A DNA stretch of 15,565 nucleotides, from the NCBI GenBank assembly GCA_028277485.1, contig JANQGE010000073.1, forward strand, positions 1 to 15,565, written 5' to 3'. The notes under the pieces were generated by a model. That model was not told the origin of the DNA and did no database searches. It was given only the letters and a program-made list of their open reading frames with translations. This DNA is from Chlorobium sp. (lineage in GTDB: Bacteria > Bacteroidota > Chlorobiia > Chlorobiales > Chlorobiaceae). Made by a program: the position numbers and the translations under genes. Positions 1 through 7,600 of the stretch are shown piece by piece; the stretch's first letter is position 1, and every line of letters starts with the position of its first letter.

Positions 1-124
1 TCATGAGCGGTTCAAGTGCAAGGCGAACGGAGCGGAGAAACCGGAGTGTACACAGAGTACATGAGGATTTCGAGCACCGATCAACGATGCAATTGAAGCA
101 CGGAATAAATAAATAGAGGTGCCC
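1..124 (+). mobile_element. MITE-like element, subfamily A, copy 1 (left end outside window)
   Basis: This copy matches the complete subfamily A copy at 15130-15271 almost base for base from about its 19th position onward, so only the left terminal repeat is cut off by the window edge. It keeps the central block (GAAACCGGAGTGTACAC, then GAGTACATGAGGATTTCGAG) and ends with the outward terminus AATAGAGGTGCCC at 124. There is no coding capacity. It lies about 90 bp beyond the stop codon of the Fpg-like gene, inverted relative to the copy at 1074-1159. Confidence 0.85.
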
Positions 125-212
125 TTGAGAGTGACTGATGAACTCGGCGGACATTGCAGCTTCCCACCGGCACATCATAGACCGTTGCATCTATTGATGT
201 CGCTTTTTCATT

Positions 213-1043
213 TCATTTTTGGCAGTTCGGACACACATAGCACGCGCCCCCCAAATACTGAATCTTCTCCACTTCACCTCCACATTCAGGACAAGGACGC
301 CCAGCTGCACTCTTGTCCATCTTGCGAATGTAGCCCCCCCGATGGTTGTGCAGGTCATATTCGTCATATCGCCCCCCCTTCTCCGTAACTTCACCAACGG
401 TATCTACGATGGCACGGTACAAGACCTGTCTCTGGTCTGCACTTAGATCAGCAATCGGGTGCCTGGGATGAAGACGGGCTCGAAAAAGAATGTCTTGAGC
501 AATTGCATTTCCCAGCCCGGGTATGATTTGGTCTTGCGTTAACAACGCCTTGGCGCTCCGTTTCTTTCCTTCTACAAGGTCATCCATCATGGCACAGAAA
601 TAGGCAAAGGTGAATTCAGGCTCTATTGGTGTCGTTCTCATTCCCTTGACATACTGTCTGTTCTGCTCCTCTCCTTTCTCGTACAGCTCCATAGCACCCC
701 ACATCTGAGTCATTGCGGTAAGAAAAGAGTCATCTTGAAATGTGATGTACAGATGATATTTCTTCGGCACCTTCGACCCTGGCGGATGATACAGTACCTT
801 CCCCCCGCATTCACCCAGCAACAACACATGTCCGGGCTCAAGCGGAATGAAAAGCCATTTTCCTTTTGCTCGCGCTTCTCCGACCGTCTTTCCTTGCGTC
901 AGCCGGTCAAATTCCTGATGACTCCTGTTGTACCAGACAAACTTTTGAGGGCTGTTTCCCAACTGTCCCCTTTGGATTGTTTTTCCCTTGAGCACATCGT
1001 TCATTTGCTTGGCCAAGGTTACAAACTCGGGCAGTTCAAACAT
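213..1043 (-). CDS. Fpg/Nei-family DNA glycosylase-like protein lacking the N-terminal catalytic proline
   Basis: A 276-residue protein of the formamidopyrimidine-DNA glycosylase/endonuclease VIII fold. The helix-two-turn-helix segment is clear (QIIPGLGNAIAQDILFRARL, about residues 183-202), and the C-terminus carries a zinc finger (CPEC, then CYVCPNC). The start at 1043 is set by a strong Shine-Dalgarno AGGAGGT at 1049-1055, five bases upstream; an in-frame start at 1079 lies inside the adjacent repeat and is unlikely. The protein begins MFELPE, where true Fpg and Nei enzymes begin M-P-E. The proline nucleophile is therefore replaced by Phe, a residue that normally blocks removal of Met. Glu3 and a KGK beta-hairpin lysine remain. 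From memory, a branch of the family in Clostridia and other anaerobes starts MIELPE and shares the KGGR and YLGG motifs. Its activity is uncertain. The strong ribosome site contrasts with weak ones in neighbouring genes, which fits acquisition by transfer but does not prove it. Confidence 0.85.
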   Translation of the reverse strand: MFELPEFVTLAKQMNDVLKGKTIQRGQLGNSPQKFVWYNRSHQEFDRLTQGKTVGEARAKGKWLFIPLEPGHVLLLGECGGKVLYHPPGSKVPKKYHLYITFQDDSFLTAMTQMWGAMELYEKGEEQNRQYVKGMRTTPIEPEFTFAYFCAMMDDLVEGKKRSAKALLTQDQIIPGLGNAIAQDILFRARLHPRHPIADLSADQRQVLYRAIVDTVGEVTEKGGRYDEYDLHNHRGGYIRKMDKSAAGRPCPECGGEVEKIQYLGGACYVCPNCQK

Positions 1044-1073
1044 TTCCGACCTCCTGTATCGCCAAGAGTTCAA

Positions 1074-1159
1074 GGGCACCTCTATTTATTCCGCGCTTCA
1101 ATTGCATCGTTGAACGGATAAGAAAGGTGAACCGCTCATGACAATTAATAGAGGTGCCC
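1074..1159 (-). mobile_element. MITE-like element, internally deleted copy 2 (86 bp)
   Basis: Both termini are present (GGGCACCTCTATTTATTCC and AATTAATAGAGGTGCCC), and so are both subterminal arms (TTCAATTGCATCGTTGA; GAACCGCTCATGACAAT). The roughly 55-bp central block found in full copies is replaced by about 15 bp (ACGGATAAGAAAGGT). It is flanked by CAA at 1071-1073 and, after one base, CAA at 1161-1163, which looks like a target duplication. It lies 18 bp upstream of the glycosylase ribosome site, so the promoter of that gene must be inside the repeat or beyond it. Confidence 0.85.
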
Positions 1160-1387
1160 GCAATACCATCCCACCAGAGTAGCAAAGTACACCTGACGGT
1201 TACTCTGTCTAAAAGCTTTTTTTGAACCTCACTTGAAACTTCACCATTTCTAACGAGATTATCAAAAATATCCGCCATGGATATTCTGGAAATCAGATAG
1301 ATTCAACAAACTTTCCGGGAACGGGGCACAGACATTTCGGATCATACGAAGCCACACCATAGACTTTCGCACCTGTTGAACAACCCT
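1160..1387 (-). pseudogene. possible remnants of one or two genes downstream of the DUF2149 gene
   Basis: Two short minus-strand reading frames look protein-like but are incomplete. The first has no convincing start and ends at 1293 with the residues YDPKCLCPVPGKFVESI. Fifteen bases later an ATG at 1278 opens a frame beginning MADIFDNLVRNGEVSSEVQ, which runs straight into the repeat copy at 1074-1159 after about 40 codons. The operon-like spacing suggests decayed or interrupted genes. I do not recognise either product, and they could be chance frames. Confidence 0.2.
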
Positions 1388-1717
1388 TTATTCCGGGATG
1401 TAAATAATCTCACCATTTTCCAACTGATAAGCCGTACCGACTTTTTTGCCTTTACGGCCAGTGGCTTGTGTCTGGTCGGAAGCCTTGTAGGTCTCGATTT
1501 TCTCTCCCTTCTTGGTTATGATTTCCATTTGGTCGGTACCGGGATGTTTTACAAGTGTAAAATCTTCTTTTGAAAACATCTCAGTCATATTAAAATGAGT
1601 AACCAAAGCCACCATCAGGGCAACAGCAAAAACCATTGCAATGTCAAACAAGTTGGTCAGCACCGATAAGGGATCGTTTTCCTCGACAGGGTTTATCAGC
1701 CTTCTTCTTCTGGTCAT
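1388..1717 (-). CDS. DUF2149 family protein, ExbD/TolR-like single-pass membrane protein (HmuV-like)
   Basis: A 109-residue protein with a short basic N-terminus (MTRRRR), one membrane helix (about residues 22-40) and a small polar C-terminal domain expected outside the cytoplasmic membrane. DUF2149 proteins are known from operons encoding a CobN-like chelatase and a MotA/TolQ/ExbB protein, in methanogens and in Bacteroidetes hmu loci. The segment LTNLFDIAMVFAVALMVAL places an Asp (residue 25) at the start of the helix, as in ExbD and TolR, where this Asp carries protons. I infer that it is the ExbD-like partner of the TolQ-like protein encoded at 2062-2670. The gap to that gene is 344 bp, most of it two nested repeat elements. 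No good Shine-Dalgarno precedes the ATG. Confidence 0.8.
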   Translation of the reverse strand: MTRRRRLINPVEENDPLSVLTNLFDIAMVFAVALMVALVTHFNMTEMFSKEDFTLVKHPGTDQMEIITKKGEKIETYKASDQTQATGRKGKKVGTAYQLENGEIIYIPE

Positions 1718-1735
1718 GATTGATGTGTGTTATAA

Positions 1736-2024
1736 GGGCACCTCTATTAAGGGTACCTCTATTTATTTATTCCGCGATTCAATTGCATCTTTGAGCGGTG
1801 CTCGAAATCCTCATGTACTCTGTGTACACTCCGGTTTCTCCGCTCCGTTCGCCTTGCACTTGAACCGCTCATGACAATAAATAGAGGTGCCCCTAATTTG
1901 TTACGCGCCCTGATTTCTTCGTTGGGCAGTGCTCGAAATCCTCATGTACTCTCATGTACACTCCGGTTTCTGTGCTCCGTCCGCCTCGAACTCAAGTCGC
2001 TCACGACAATTTATAGAGGTGCCC
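1736..2024 (-). mobile_element. MITE-like element, subfamily B, copy 4, interrupted by a nested element
   Basis: The left 15 bases (GGGCACCTCTATTAA, 1736-1750) are separated from the rest (from 1894: TAATTTGTTACGCGCCCTG, ending at 2024 with TTTATAGAGGTGCCC) by the subfamily A copy at 1751-1892. Joined, the pieces reproduce the reverse complement of the intact subfamily B copy at 7717-7858. The outer flanks are ATAA at 1732-1735 and ATAA at 2025-2028, a 4-bp direct repeat consistent with a target duplication. Confidence 0.85.
1751..1892 (-). mobile_element. MITE-like element, subfamily A, copy 3, nested inside copy 4
   Basis: A full-length 142-bp copy running from GGGTACCTCTATTTATTTATT to AATAAATAGAGGTGCCC. 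It is close to the reverse complement of the copy at 15130-15271. It interrupts a subfamily B element: TAA at 1748-1750 is repeated at 1894-1896 after one extra base (C at 1893). Removing the element plus one TAA restores an uninterrupted subfamily B terminus. The left terminus has one change (GGGTACC for GGGCACC). Confidence 0.9.
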
Positions 2025-2061
2025 ATAAAACTGCGTAGTTGTTGGTGAGATGCCGGTTCAG

Positions 2062-2670
2062 TTAGTTTTCGGTGCTTAGGTTTTGATTTTCTTTAAGCGA
2101 TTCAACCACATACTCCAAAATATTCATATCGTAAGCCACCCATCGCTGTTTCAGCTGAAGCGAAATAAATCCAATGGCGCCAATAACAATGCCTACAACG
2201 GTCGTGGAAAATGCGACCTGCATGTTGTTGGCCATCGAGGTAATATCACCGGTTGCCAGCCCTACAAGTGCGGGGCCCATTGGAATAAGTGTCCCCATAA
2301 GCCCCAGCATTGGCCCCAACTTTAGCAGGTTTTTTGACTTGCCCAGCTCCCGGTCGGCCACGATTTCATAGTCGCCCAATATTTTGTTCAAAACAGCAGC
2401 CGATCGTGGCCGGGTTCTTAGTTTGTTGAGAAAGATCAATACTTCCTCTTGTGACGTTGTCTCCCGGGGTATGGTTTCCATAAAATCATCGATGCTCAGC
2501 TCATCGATCTGCCGGTTTAATGTAACATGTGTGTTGGAGCGTTTGATATATGCATTATACAAATGACCGACGGTTAAAAGTGCTTGGGCAAAAAAGAAAA
2601 GCAAAAACACAATGACAGGGATCAAGAGTCCTGTCGATAACCAGTACAGTATATTTGTTATCTGTTCCAT
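2062..2670 (-). CDS. MotA/TolQ/ExbB proton channel family protein (HmuU-like)
   Basis: A 202-residue inner-membrane protein with the TolQ/ExbB layout: one N-terminal helix (about residues 13-38), a cytoplasmic stretch of about 75 residues, then two helices (about 120-140 and 150-174). The second helix begins LGPMLGLMGTLIPMGPAL and the third has MQVAFSTTVVGIVIGAI, matching the conserved small-residue and Thr-rich helices that form the proton path in ExbB and TolQ. The chosen start gives MEQITNILYWLS and overlaps the upstream membrane-protein gene by 13 bp; a longer frame from 2835 would add 55 residues that are only a shadow of that gene. The likely role is to couple proton flow, together with the DUF2149 protein, to work on the exported CobN-like protein. 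This assignment follows from gene order and family, not from direct evidence. Confidence 0.85.
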   Translation of the reverse strand: MEQITNILYWLSTGLLIPVIVFLLFFFAQALLTVGHLYNAYIKRSNTHVTLNRQIDELSIDDFMETIPRETTSQEEVLIFLNKLRTRPRSAAVLNKILGDYEIVADRELGKSKNLLKLGPMLGLMGTLIPMGPALVGLATGDITSMANNMQVAFSTTVVGIVIGAIGFISLQLKQRWVAYDMNILEYVVESLKENQNLSTEN

Positions 2671-3368
2671 AATCGATGTCTTAAAAATGATGTAATCTTG
2701 ATACCAGACAGGACATAACCGGCAATAAACATGCAGCCCATGAGTGCCAGAAAAGACAGTGTCGCCGACCAGTCCAGATTGAATACAGGGCGGGCAGTGT
2801 TGTATTCGGCAACCGATGAGTTTATAAACAGGCATATCGCAAGCATAGCGATGCTGATCAATGCTTTTAACTCAAACTTGGACGTCTCTGCGGGCAGCAA
2901 CCATGCTATGAACGCTGAAATGGATAGTGTGGATATCAATACAATGCCAGCATAAAACAATGCGAGGACATTGAACGCCACACCCGGATTGTGTTTGAAA
3001 AATACCAGCTCAAAGTAAGCTATGGCAATATAGAAGAGTACGCCCGGCATTGCCTTCAGTACCGCAAGCGACCTTTTTTTATCTTTTTTCGGTTTAAAGT
3101 GATGTTGAATCAAGGTCACGGATGCAAATAGTCCTGCAACGGCTTCCACGGTGGTTATAACCGCCCAATCGGTTACCAGTTTGCGACTGGAAAGAAAGTC
3201 ACTGATAATGCTGGTTGGCTGTGTTATCATCACGGGATAGAGCACGAAAGCAAAAATAGATGCAAAAAGTGCATATCCGCCAATAACGGCCGGGCGTCCT
3301 GCAAGCGCAGCGTTTAAACAATAGTTTAAAAGCGCTAAAATAAGTATGAGTTGAACGTATATTTCCAC
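2658..3368 (-). CDS. polytopic membrane protein, probable DUF2162 family (HmuT-like)
   Basis: A 236-residue, very hydrophobic protein with about seven predicted membrane helices (roughly residues 5-23, 29-48, 66-87, 103-124, 131-157, 168-184 and 200-221) and one basic loop (FKPKKDKKRS, about 91-100). It starts with GTG, overlapping the TAG stop of the CobN-like gene by one base (TAGTG), a sign of translational coupling. Length, topology and position between a CobN-like gene and a TolQ-like gene match DUF2162 proteins, which are annotated as putative transporters. I see no catalytic motif. It could be a permease for the metal or tetrapyrrole handled by the operon, or a structural partner of the motor. 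Family assignment rests mainly on context. Confidence 0.7.
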   Translation of the reverse strand: MEIYVQLILILALLNYCLNAALAGRPAVIGGYALFASIFAFVLYPVMITQPTSIISDFLSSRKLVTDWAVITTVEAVAGLFASVTLIQHHFKPKKDKKRSLAVLKAMPGVLFYIAIAYFELVFFKHNPGVAFNVLALFYAGIVLISTLSISAFIAWLLPAETSKFELKALISIAMLAICLFINSSVAEYNTARPVFNLDWSATLSFLALMGCMFIAGYVLSGIKITSFLRHRLWNR

Positions 3369-6300
3369 TAAGATTTTCTTCGTTTAATGCCCAGCCACAG
3401 TATCGAGAGCACTAAAACAGCCACAAATGCGATGAGCAACAGTACATGACGATCACTGCTTTCAGCTTGTAGTGCAGGTTGTTCTTCTGTTTCGCTTTGC
3501 GCTTTTTTGAGCACGACATTCTTGTTGCGTTCGTTTTCATCCAACTGTACCTGGCGCTCAATGTCAATGCTGTTGTTGTAGGCTTGCGCCAGGATATTAT
3601 CAACTTTCGAGGTGATAAATGCCCTGAGCTTTGGGTTATCGCATATAAACCCGCTGCATCCGGCACTTTGTTCAGTAACCAGTTTGGCATGAAGTTCAGC
3701 AAGGGTGCTCAATTGCTCTTCGGAAGCATTCCATAGCTTTTTTCGAGCCGACTCCAGCATAACTGCGGTCATCTCCTGAAGGGCAAAAGGGTTTTTTTCA
3801 ATGAAAATCTCATGGAGTCCCATATCGTAGGCATCCTTTACATAGATGTCATAATAGGTGTCCCAGATGTGAGGATCTATGGCCGATGGTTTCATGCTGT
3901 TCCATCCGAATGTGTTTCGAAATGCTTCGGCAAAATATGCCAAAGAGCTGGCCTGGCCTTTCATCATTTCGGCAATGTATTTCGGGTTGAACAGGGTGGA
4001 ATTGGTTTCAACCCCAATTGCTTCCTTGAGCTCCTGTATTCTGGCACGCTTGGTATTTCTAAAATCGTTGAAGTAAGCCGCAGGATCGTTACCGGTCACG
4101 TGCCGAACAGCAGCCGACATGCCACCCATAAATTCATAAACATGATCCAGGCTTAACGGTCCCCAGGTATTGCTCGAGCGTGGCTGCACCACAACAGAGG
4201 TATTAAGCAATGCCGCCTCGAAGACGCCTTCGCGCATCTGGCCCCACTCCTGGCTGCCATTTGCCGAGTACATGGCACCCATGTTTTTGATGTATTGCTC
4301 GGCAATGGCATCTTGCGATTGCCAGCTGTCGCTTTTTTCAACCATACCCCTGATACCGGTGCCGTAATTGCCGTTAATACCCCCAAAAATTCTTTCCCGG
4401 GCAAACTTACGGGCATCAACCGGTGAAAAGCCTTTTTCCAACAGGTGTTTTTCGGCATCATGGAATCCTTGTCGAACAAAGTTTTGATGATCGTTGTCCT
4501 CGGCTTCGCTGGCCATGGCTATGGCACGGTTGATCAATGCCAAACGCGAAGCGGCAATGTCTCTTAATTGACCCGAGGTTTGCACGACAACATCTATTCT
4601 GGACCGGCCCAGTTTCTCTTCCGGAATGAGCCGAAGTGAGCGGATAAAACCAAAGCCGTCGCGTAAAGGCTCAACACCAAGCAAGTACAGGATCTGTGCA
4701 ATCGTAGCCCCTTCACTCGATATGAAATTGGTTGACCAGAGTGTAAAGCTGATTTTCTCAGGGTAGCTTCCTTTTGACATAAATTCGGCAGCAAGCAGGT
4801 TTTCAGCCAATCGTTTGCCAACTTTCCACGCCTCGTTCGTGGGTGTGGTTTCAGGATTGATGGCGTAGAAGTTTCGCCCTGTAGGGACAGCTTGCGGATT
4901 GACGATAGGATCACCGCCTGATGAAGGTTCGATGTAACCGCCATGTAATGCATCAATTAATGATAACTGCTCGCTTGTCGTGCTTTTCTTCAGGTTTTCA
5001 CGATGGGCATATATTCCATAGACAGCGTCTTTAAGGCTTTTAAGTGACATGATGAATTCCTGGTCGGCGCTTGATGAATCGGTTTCCTGGCTTACCGGTT
5101 CGGCTTGCGCCATTCGTTTCATCATGGATGAAGCGCCGGGCTTTTCTTTCGGCATTGAATCATCCGGAATGATGTTACCGTTTTCATCCAAAAACCGGGG
5201 GATTTTTTTCGGCAGCGCGTTTATGATTTGCTTGATCCGCTGCATGTATTTCCGTTTTTCTTCCATCGCAGCTGTTTCGGCATCGGCCAGAAGTGTCAGC
5301 TCTTTCGAAGAGATCAACGAGCGAAACAACGTTTCTGGCGACTGGCCGCTCAGTGCCCGTTCAATAATCTGGTTTGTTTTGTTGTCATAGCGATGTGCAA
5401 TAAAGCTGAGATTGTCGAGTTTTTCCCGTTTGATCTCCCCCTTTATAGCATCCCGTTCAGCAAGTGAGTACCGAATTGGATCGATGCTCATAAGCCGGGC
5501 GGTGTTATTAAGATTTTCGTTGGAATAGGGCTGGCCTAAGGTGTAAAGACCGTCATTTACCTTCGCGTCCTTAATTTCCTCCACATAAATATGTATGCGT
5601 TCAATTTCCTTGTCCGTCAGTGTTTTGAGGGTAGAGTCCATTGATAATGCTGAAAAAACATGCTGCTTGCGTGCCAGTTCAGCAATGGTTTCCCTGTATC
5701 TTTCCTTTAACGCCCCCTCCTCCATATGCGTTATGCTGTGGATTCGGTTTTTAAGAATCTGTAAATCGTCATAAAGTTCGCTTTGCATAAACGGCGCGGT
5801 CAGATGTGTAATAAGCGTTGCATAACTTCGGCGTTTAGCAATAATTCCTTCACCGATATTGTTGATGATATAGATATAAAAGTGCGGCATGTCTCCAATC
5901 AGGAGGTCGGTCCAGTCGTTTTCAGATAAAGCAACTTGTTTCCCAGGGATGAATTCCAAACTGCCGTGCGTGCCGAAATGTATCAGCGCATCGGCTTTGA
6001 AAGACTTTCGAGTCCAAAAATAGGAAGCAACATAAGGGTATGTGGGCGCGCCTTCAACACCGTGGGTAATGGCATCTACATTTTCACCTAATGCGGGAAG
6101 CGGCTGGGGCAGAATGCATACGTTTCCAAAGGTAAGGCGCGCTACGGCAATGTACCTCTTTCCGTCTTTCTCAACACTCATATACTGGCCGGGGGCTTTG
6201 CCGTACTGGTTCTCCATATGTTCAATCAGCGCGTCGGGTAAAATTTCACGGGCCCAGGTGTAAAACGTATCCACATCAACCAAAGCCGGGTTTCCGTTTT

Positions 6301-7600
6301 TTATAAATTCATCGTAAGCGCCAAGTGCATACGGTCCGAGAACACTGCCTTGTTTTTCTATCAAGGCTTCGAGTGCCTTGGCGTTTTCAGGCAGGCCCGT
6401 CAGGTCATATCCATTTTTCTGTAATGTCTTCAGCGTATTGTAGAGCGACTCCACCCCTTCTATGCCTGCCGCATTGATGGCGCCTTTGCCGGTGCCTTTG
6501 TAATAGTAAATGGCAACTTTTTTTTCACGGTTTTCTTTCGTGTGCAGCCGGGCAAATTTTTCAACCATACTGCAGAACTTTTCCGTATGAACCGGAATGG
6601 CATCGAACAGCTTGCGCCCGTTTCGTTCAAACTGTGCGGCAACGGCAAAAGGAACAACAGCGCCGTCAAGTTCGGGCAGTACAATACTCATTGAGGTCAG
6701 CCCCCCCGATTTCATCCCTTGTTTATCGTTCATCCAGTCTTCATAAAGCTCGCTGACCGTTACCGGTGAAAGAACAGGTACGTTCAATGTTTTAAGCAGT
6801 CGGGTCCCACTTTCACCACCACCCATAATCAGCCTGCCGTGAGGCCGGTTTATGACCAGGTTTGGTTTTACAACCTGAAGCATGCTGAGTTTTTTCATTC
6901 CAAACGAGTGAATCGGGTAGACATTTAATCCTCTCTTTTCAAGCGAGTTAATAATAGCTGCCATATGCTCCTGGTTGGAGTTTTGCATGTTGATATTTCC
7001 GGAAAGCAAGGCAACGCGCGGGGCATGTTTTTTGTACTTTCCGGATTTTTCGTAAAAAGCCTGATACTCCTGATAGGTTGAAAAAAACTGATCCTGGCCT
7101 AAGTGGAAGAAGTAATCGGATGGAATTTCGACAGGTTCTGAATACGTTTTGTTGAAGAGGAGTTTTTTATCAATGTTTGCCCGGATGTAGTTCAACATGC
7201 TGCGGTAGTTTTTTACCGAGCCGTTTTCCATGAGCGTGGCAATATAGGCTCTTTCTCTGCCCTTTAACGAGTTGATCGCCTCATTGCCCTGTTCGGTGGC
7301 AAATACAGGAACGCCGTCGGAGATAGCATGCTTTATGGCATCCAGATGTTTCCTGGTCATCGACGCGCCATGAACCCGTATCAACACCATATCGTAATCG
7401 GTTAGCTTCTCTGCTTCATGAAGCTTGACGGACTCGATGTCAATCCAGCTGTTGTTGTTAGACCGGATTAATTTCTCTACGGTAAAATCGGGAAAATTAA
7501 AGGTGGCGATCTTCGTTTTCGATACTTTCATGTTATAGAACACTGCAAATGTTAGCACAGTGATCACGATAACGCTAACGATATATGCCTTTGTCTTCAT
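3368..7600 (-). CDS. cobN: exported, membrane-anchored CobN/HmuS-like chelatase subunit
   Basis: A 1410-residue protein of the CobN/magnesium-chelatase H superfamily, which inserts or removes metals from tetrapyrroles. The family hallmark HFGTHGSLEFIPGKQVALS lies at about residues 541-560, preceded by QPLPALGENVDA. Unlike cytoplasmic CobN it begins with a membrane helix or uncleaved signal (about residues 5-24) and ends with another helix (about 1384-1404) followed by KRRKS. The body should therefore face the periplasm, tethered at both ends. Residues about 800-855 form a polar, Ser/Glu/Lys-rich linker that looks like an insertion. The next three genes (DUF2162, TolQ-like, DUF2149) repeat the hmuSTUV order of Bacteroidetes, where HmuS is, as I recall, a haem dechelatase. 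No CobS/CobT or BchI/BchD ATPase genes are nearby. The symbol is family-level; cobalt, haem and chlorin substrates are all possible. A hairpin covers the start codon, and no Shine-Dalgarno is evident. Confidence 0.85.
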   Translation of the reverse strand: MKTKAYIVSVIVITVLTFAVFYNMKVSKTKIATFNFPDFTVEKLIRSNNNSWIDIESVKLHEAEKLTDYDMVLIRVHGASMTRKHLDAIKHAISDGVPVFATEQGNEAINSLKGRERAYIATLMENGSVKNYRSMLNYIRANIDKKLLFNKTYSEPVEIPSDYFFHLGQDQFFSTYQEYQAFYEKSGKYKKHAPRVALLSGNINMQNSNQEHMAAIINSLEKRGLNVYPIHSFGMKKLSMLQVVKPNLVINRPHGRLIMGGGESGTRLLKTLNVPVLSPVTVSELYEDWMNDKQGMKSGGLTSMSIVLPELDGAVVPFAVAAQFERNGRKLFDAIPVHTEKFCSMVEKFARLHTKENREKKVAIYYYKGTGKGAINAAGIEGVESLYNTLKTLQKNGYDLTGLPENAKALEALIEKQGSVLGPYALGAYDEFIKNGNPALVDVDTFYTWAREILPDALIEHMENQYGKAPGQYMSVEKDGKRYIAVARLTFGNVCILPQPLPALGENVDAITHGVEGAPTYPYVASYFWTRKSFKADALIHFGTHGSLEFIPGKQVALSENDWTDLLIGDMPHFYIYIINNIGEGIIAKRRSYATLITHLTAPFMQSELYDDLQILKNRIHSITHMEEGALKERYRETIAELARKQHVFSALSMDSTLKTLTDKEIERIHIYVEEIKDAKVNDGLYTLGQPYSNENLNNTARLMSIDPIRYSLAERDAIKGEIKREKLDNLSFIAHRYDNKTNQIIERALSGQSPETLFRSLISSKELTLLADAETAAMEEKRKYMQRIKQIINALPKKIPRFLDENGNIIPDDSMPKEKPGASSMMKRMAQAEPVSQETDSSSADQEFIMSLKSLKDAVYGIYAHRENLKKSTTSEQLSLIDALHGGYIEPSSGGDPIVNPQAVPTGRNFYAINPETTPTNEAWKVGKRLAENLLAAEFMSKGSYPEKISFTLWSTNFISSEGATIAQILYLLGVEPLRDGFGFIRSLRLIPEEKLGRSRIDVVVQTSGQLRDIAASRLALINRAIAMASEAEDNDHQNFVRQGFHDAEKHLLEKGFSPVDARKFARERIFGGINGNYGTGIRGMVEKSDSWQSQDAIAEQYIKNMGAMYSANGSQEWGQMREGVFEAALLNTSVVVQPRSSNTWGPLSLDHVYEFMGGMSAAVRHVTGNDPAAYFNDFRNTKRARIQELKEAIGVETNSTLFNPKYIAEMMKGQASSLAYFAEAFRNTFGWNSMKPSAIDPHIWDTYYDIYVKDAYDMGLHEIFIEKNPFALQEMTAVMLESARKKLWNASEEQLSTLAELHAKLVTEQSAGCSGFICDNPKLRAFITSKVDNILAQAYNNSIDIERQVQLDENERNKNVVLKKAQSETEEQPALQAESSDRHVLLLIAFVAVLVLSILWLGIKRRKS

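Noticed and set aside
125..212. Gene or RNA between repeat copy 1 and the glycosylase stop codon
   Set aside because: No start with a ribosome site, no hairpin with a T tract, nothing recognisable.
735..1121. Plus-strand ORF opposite the glycosylase gene
   Set aside because: It is the antisense shadow of a clear Fpg-like protein, has no family features and runs into the repeat element.
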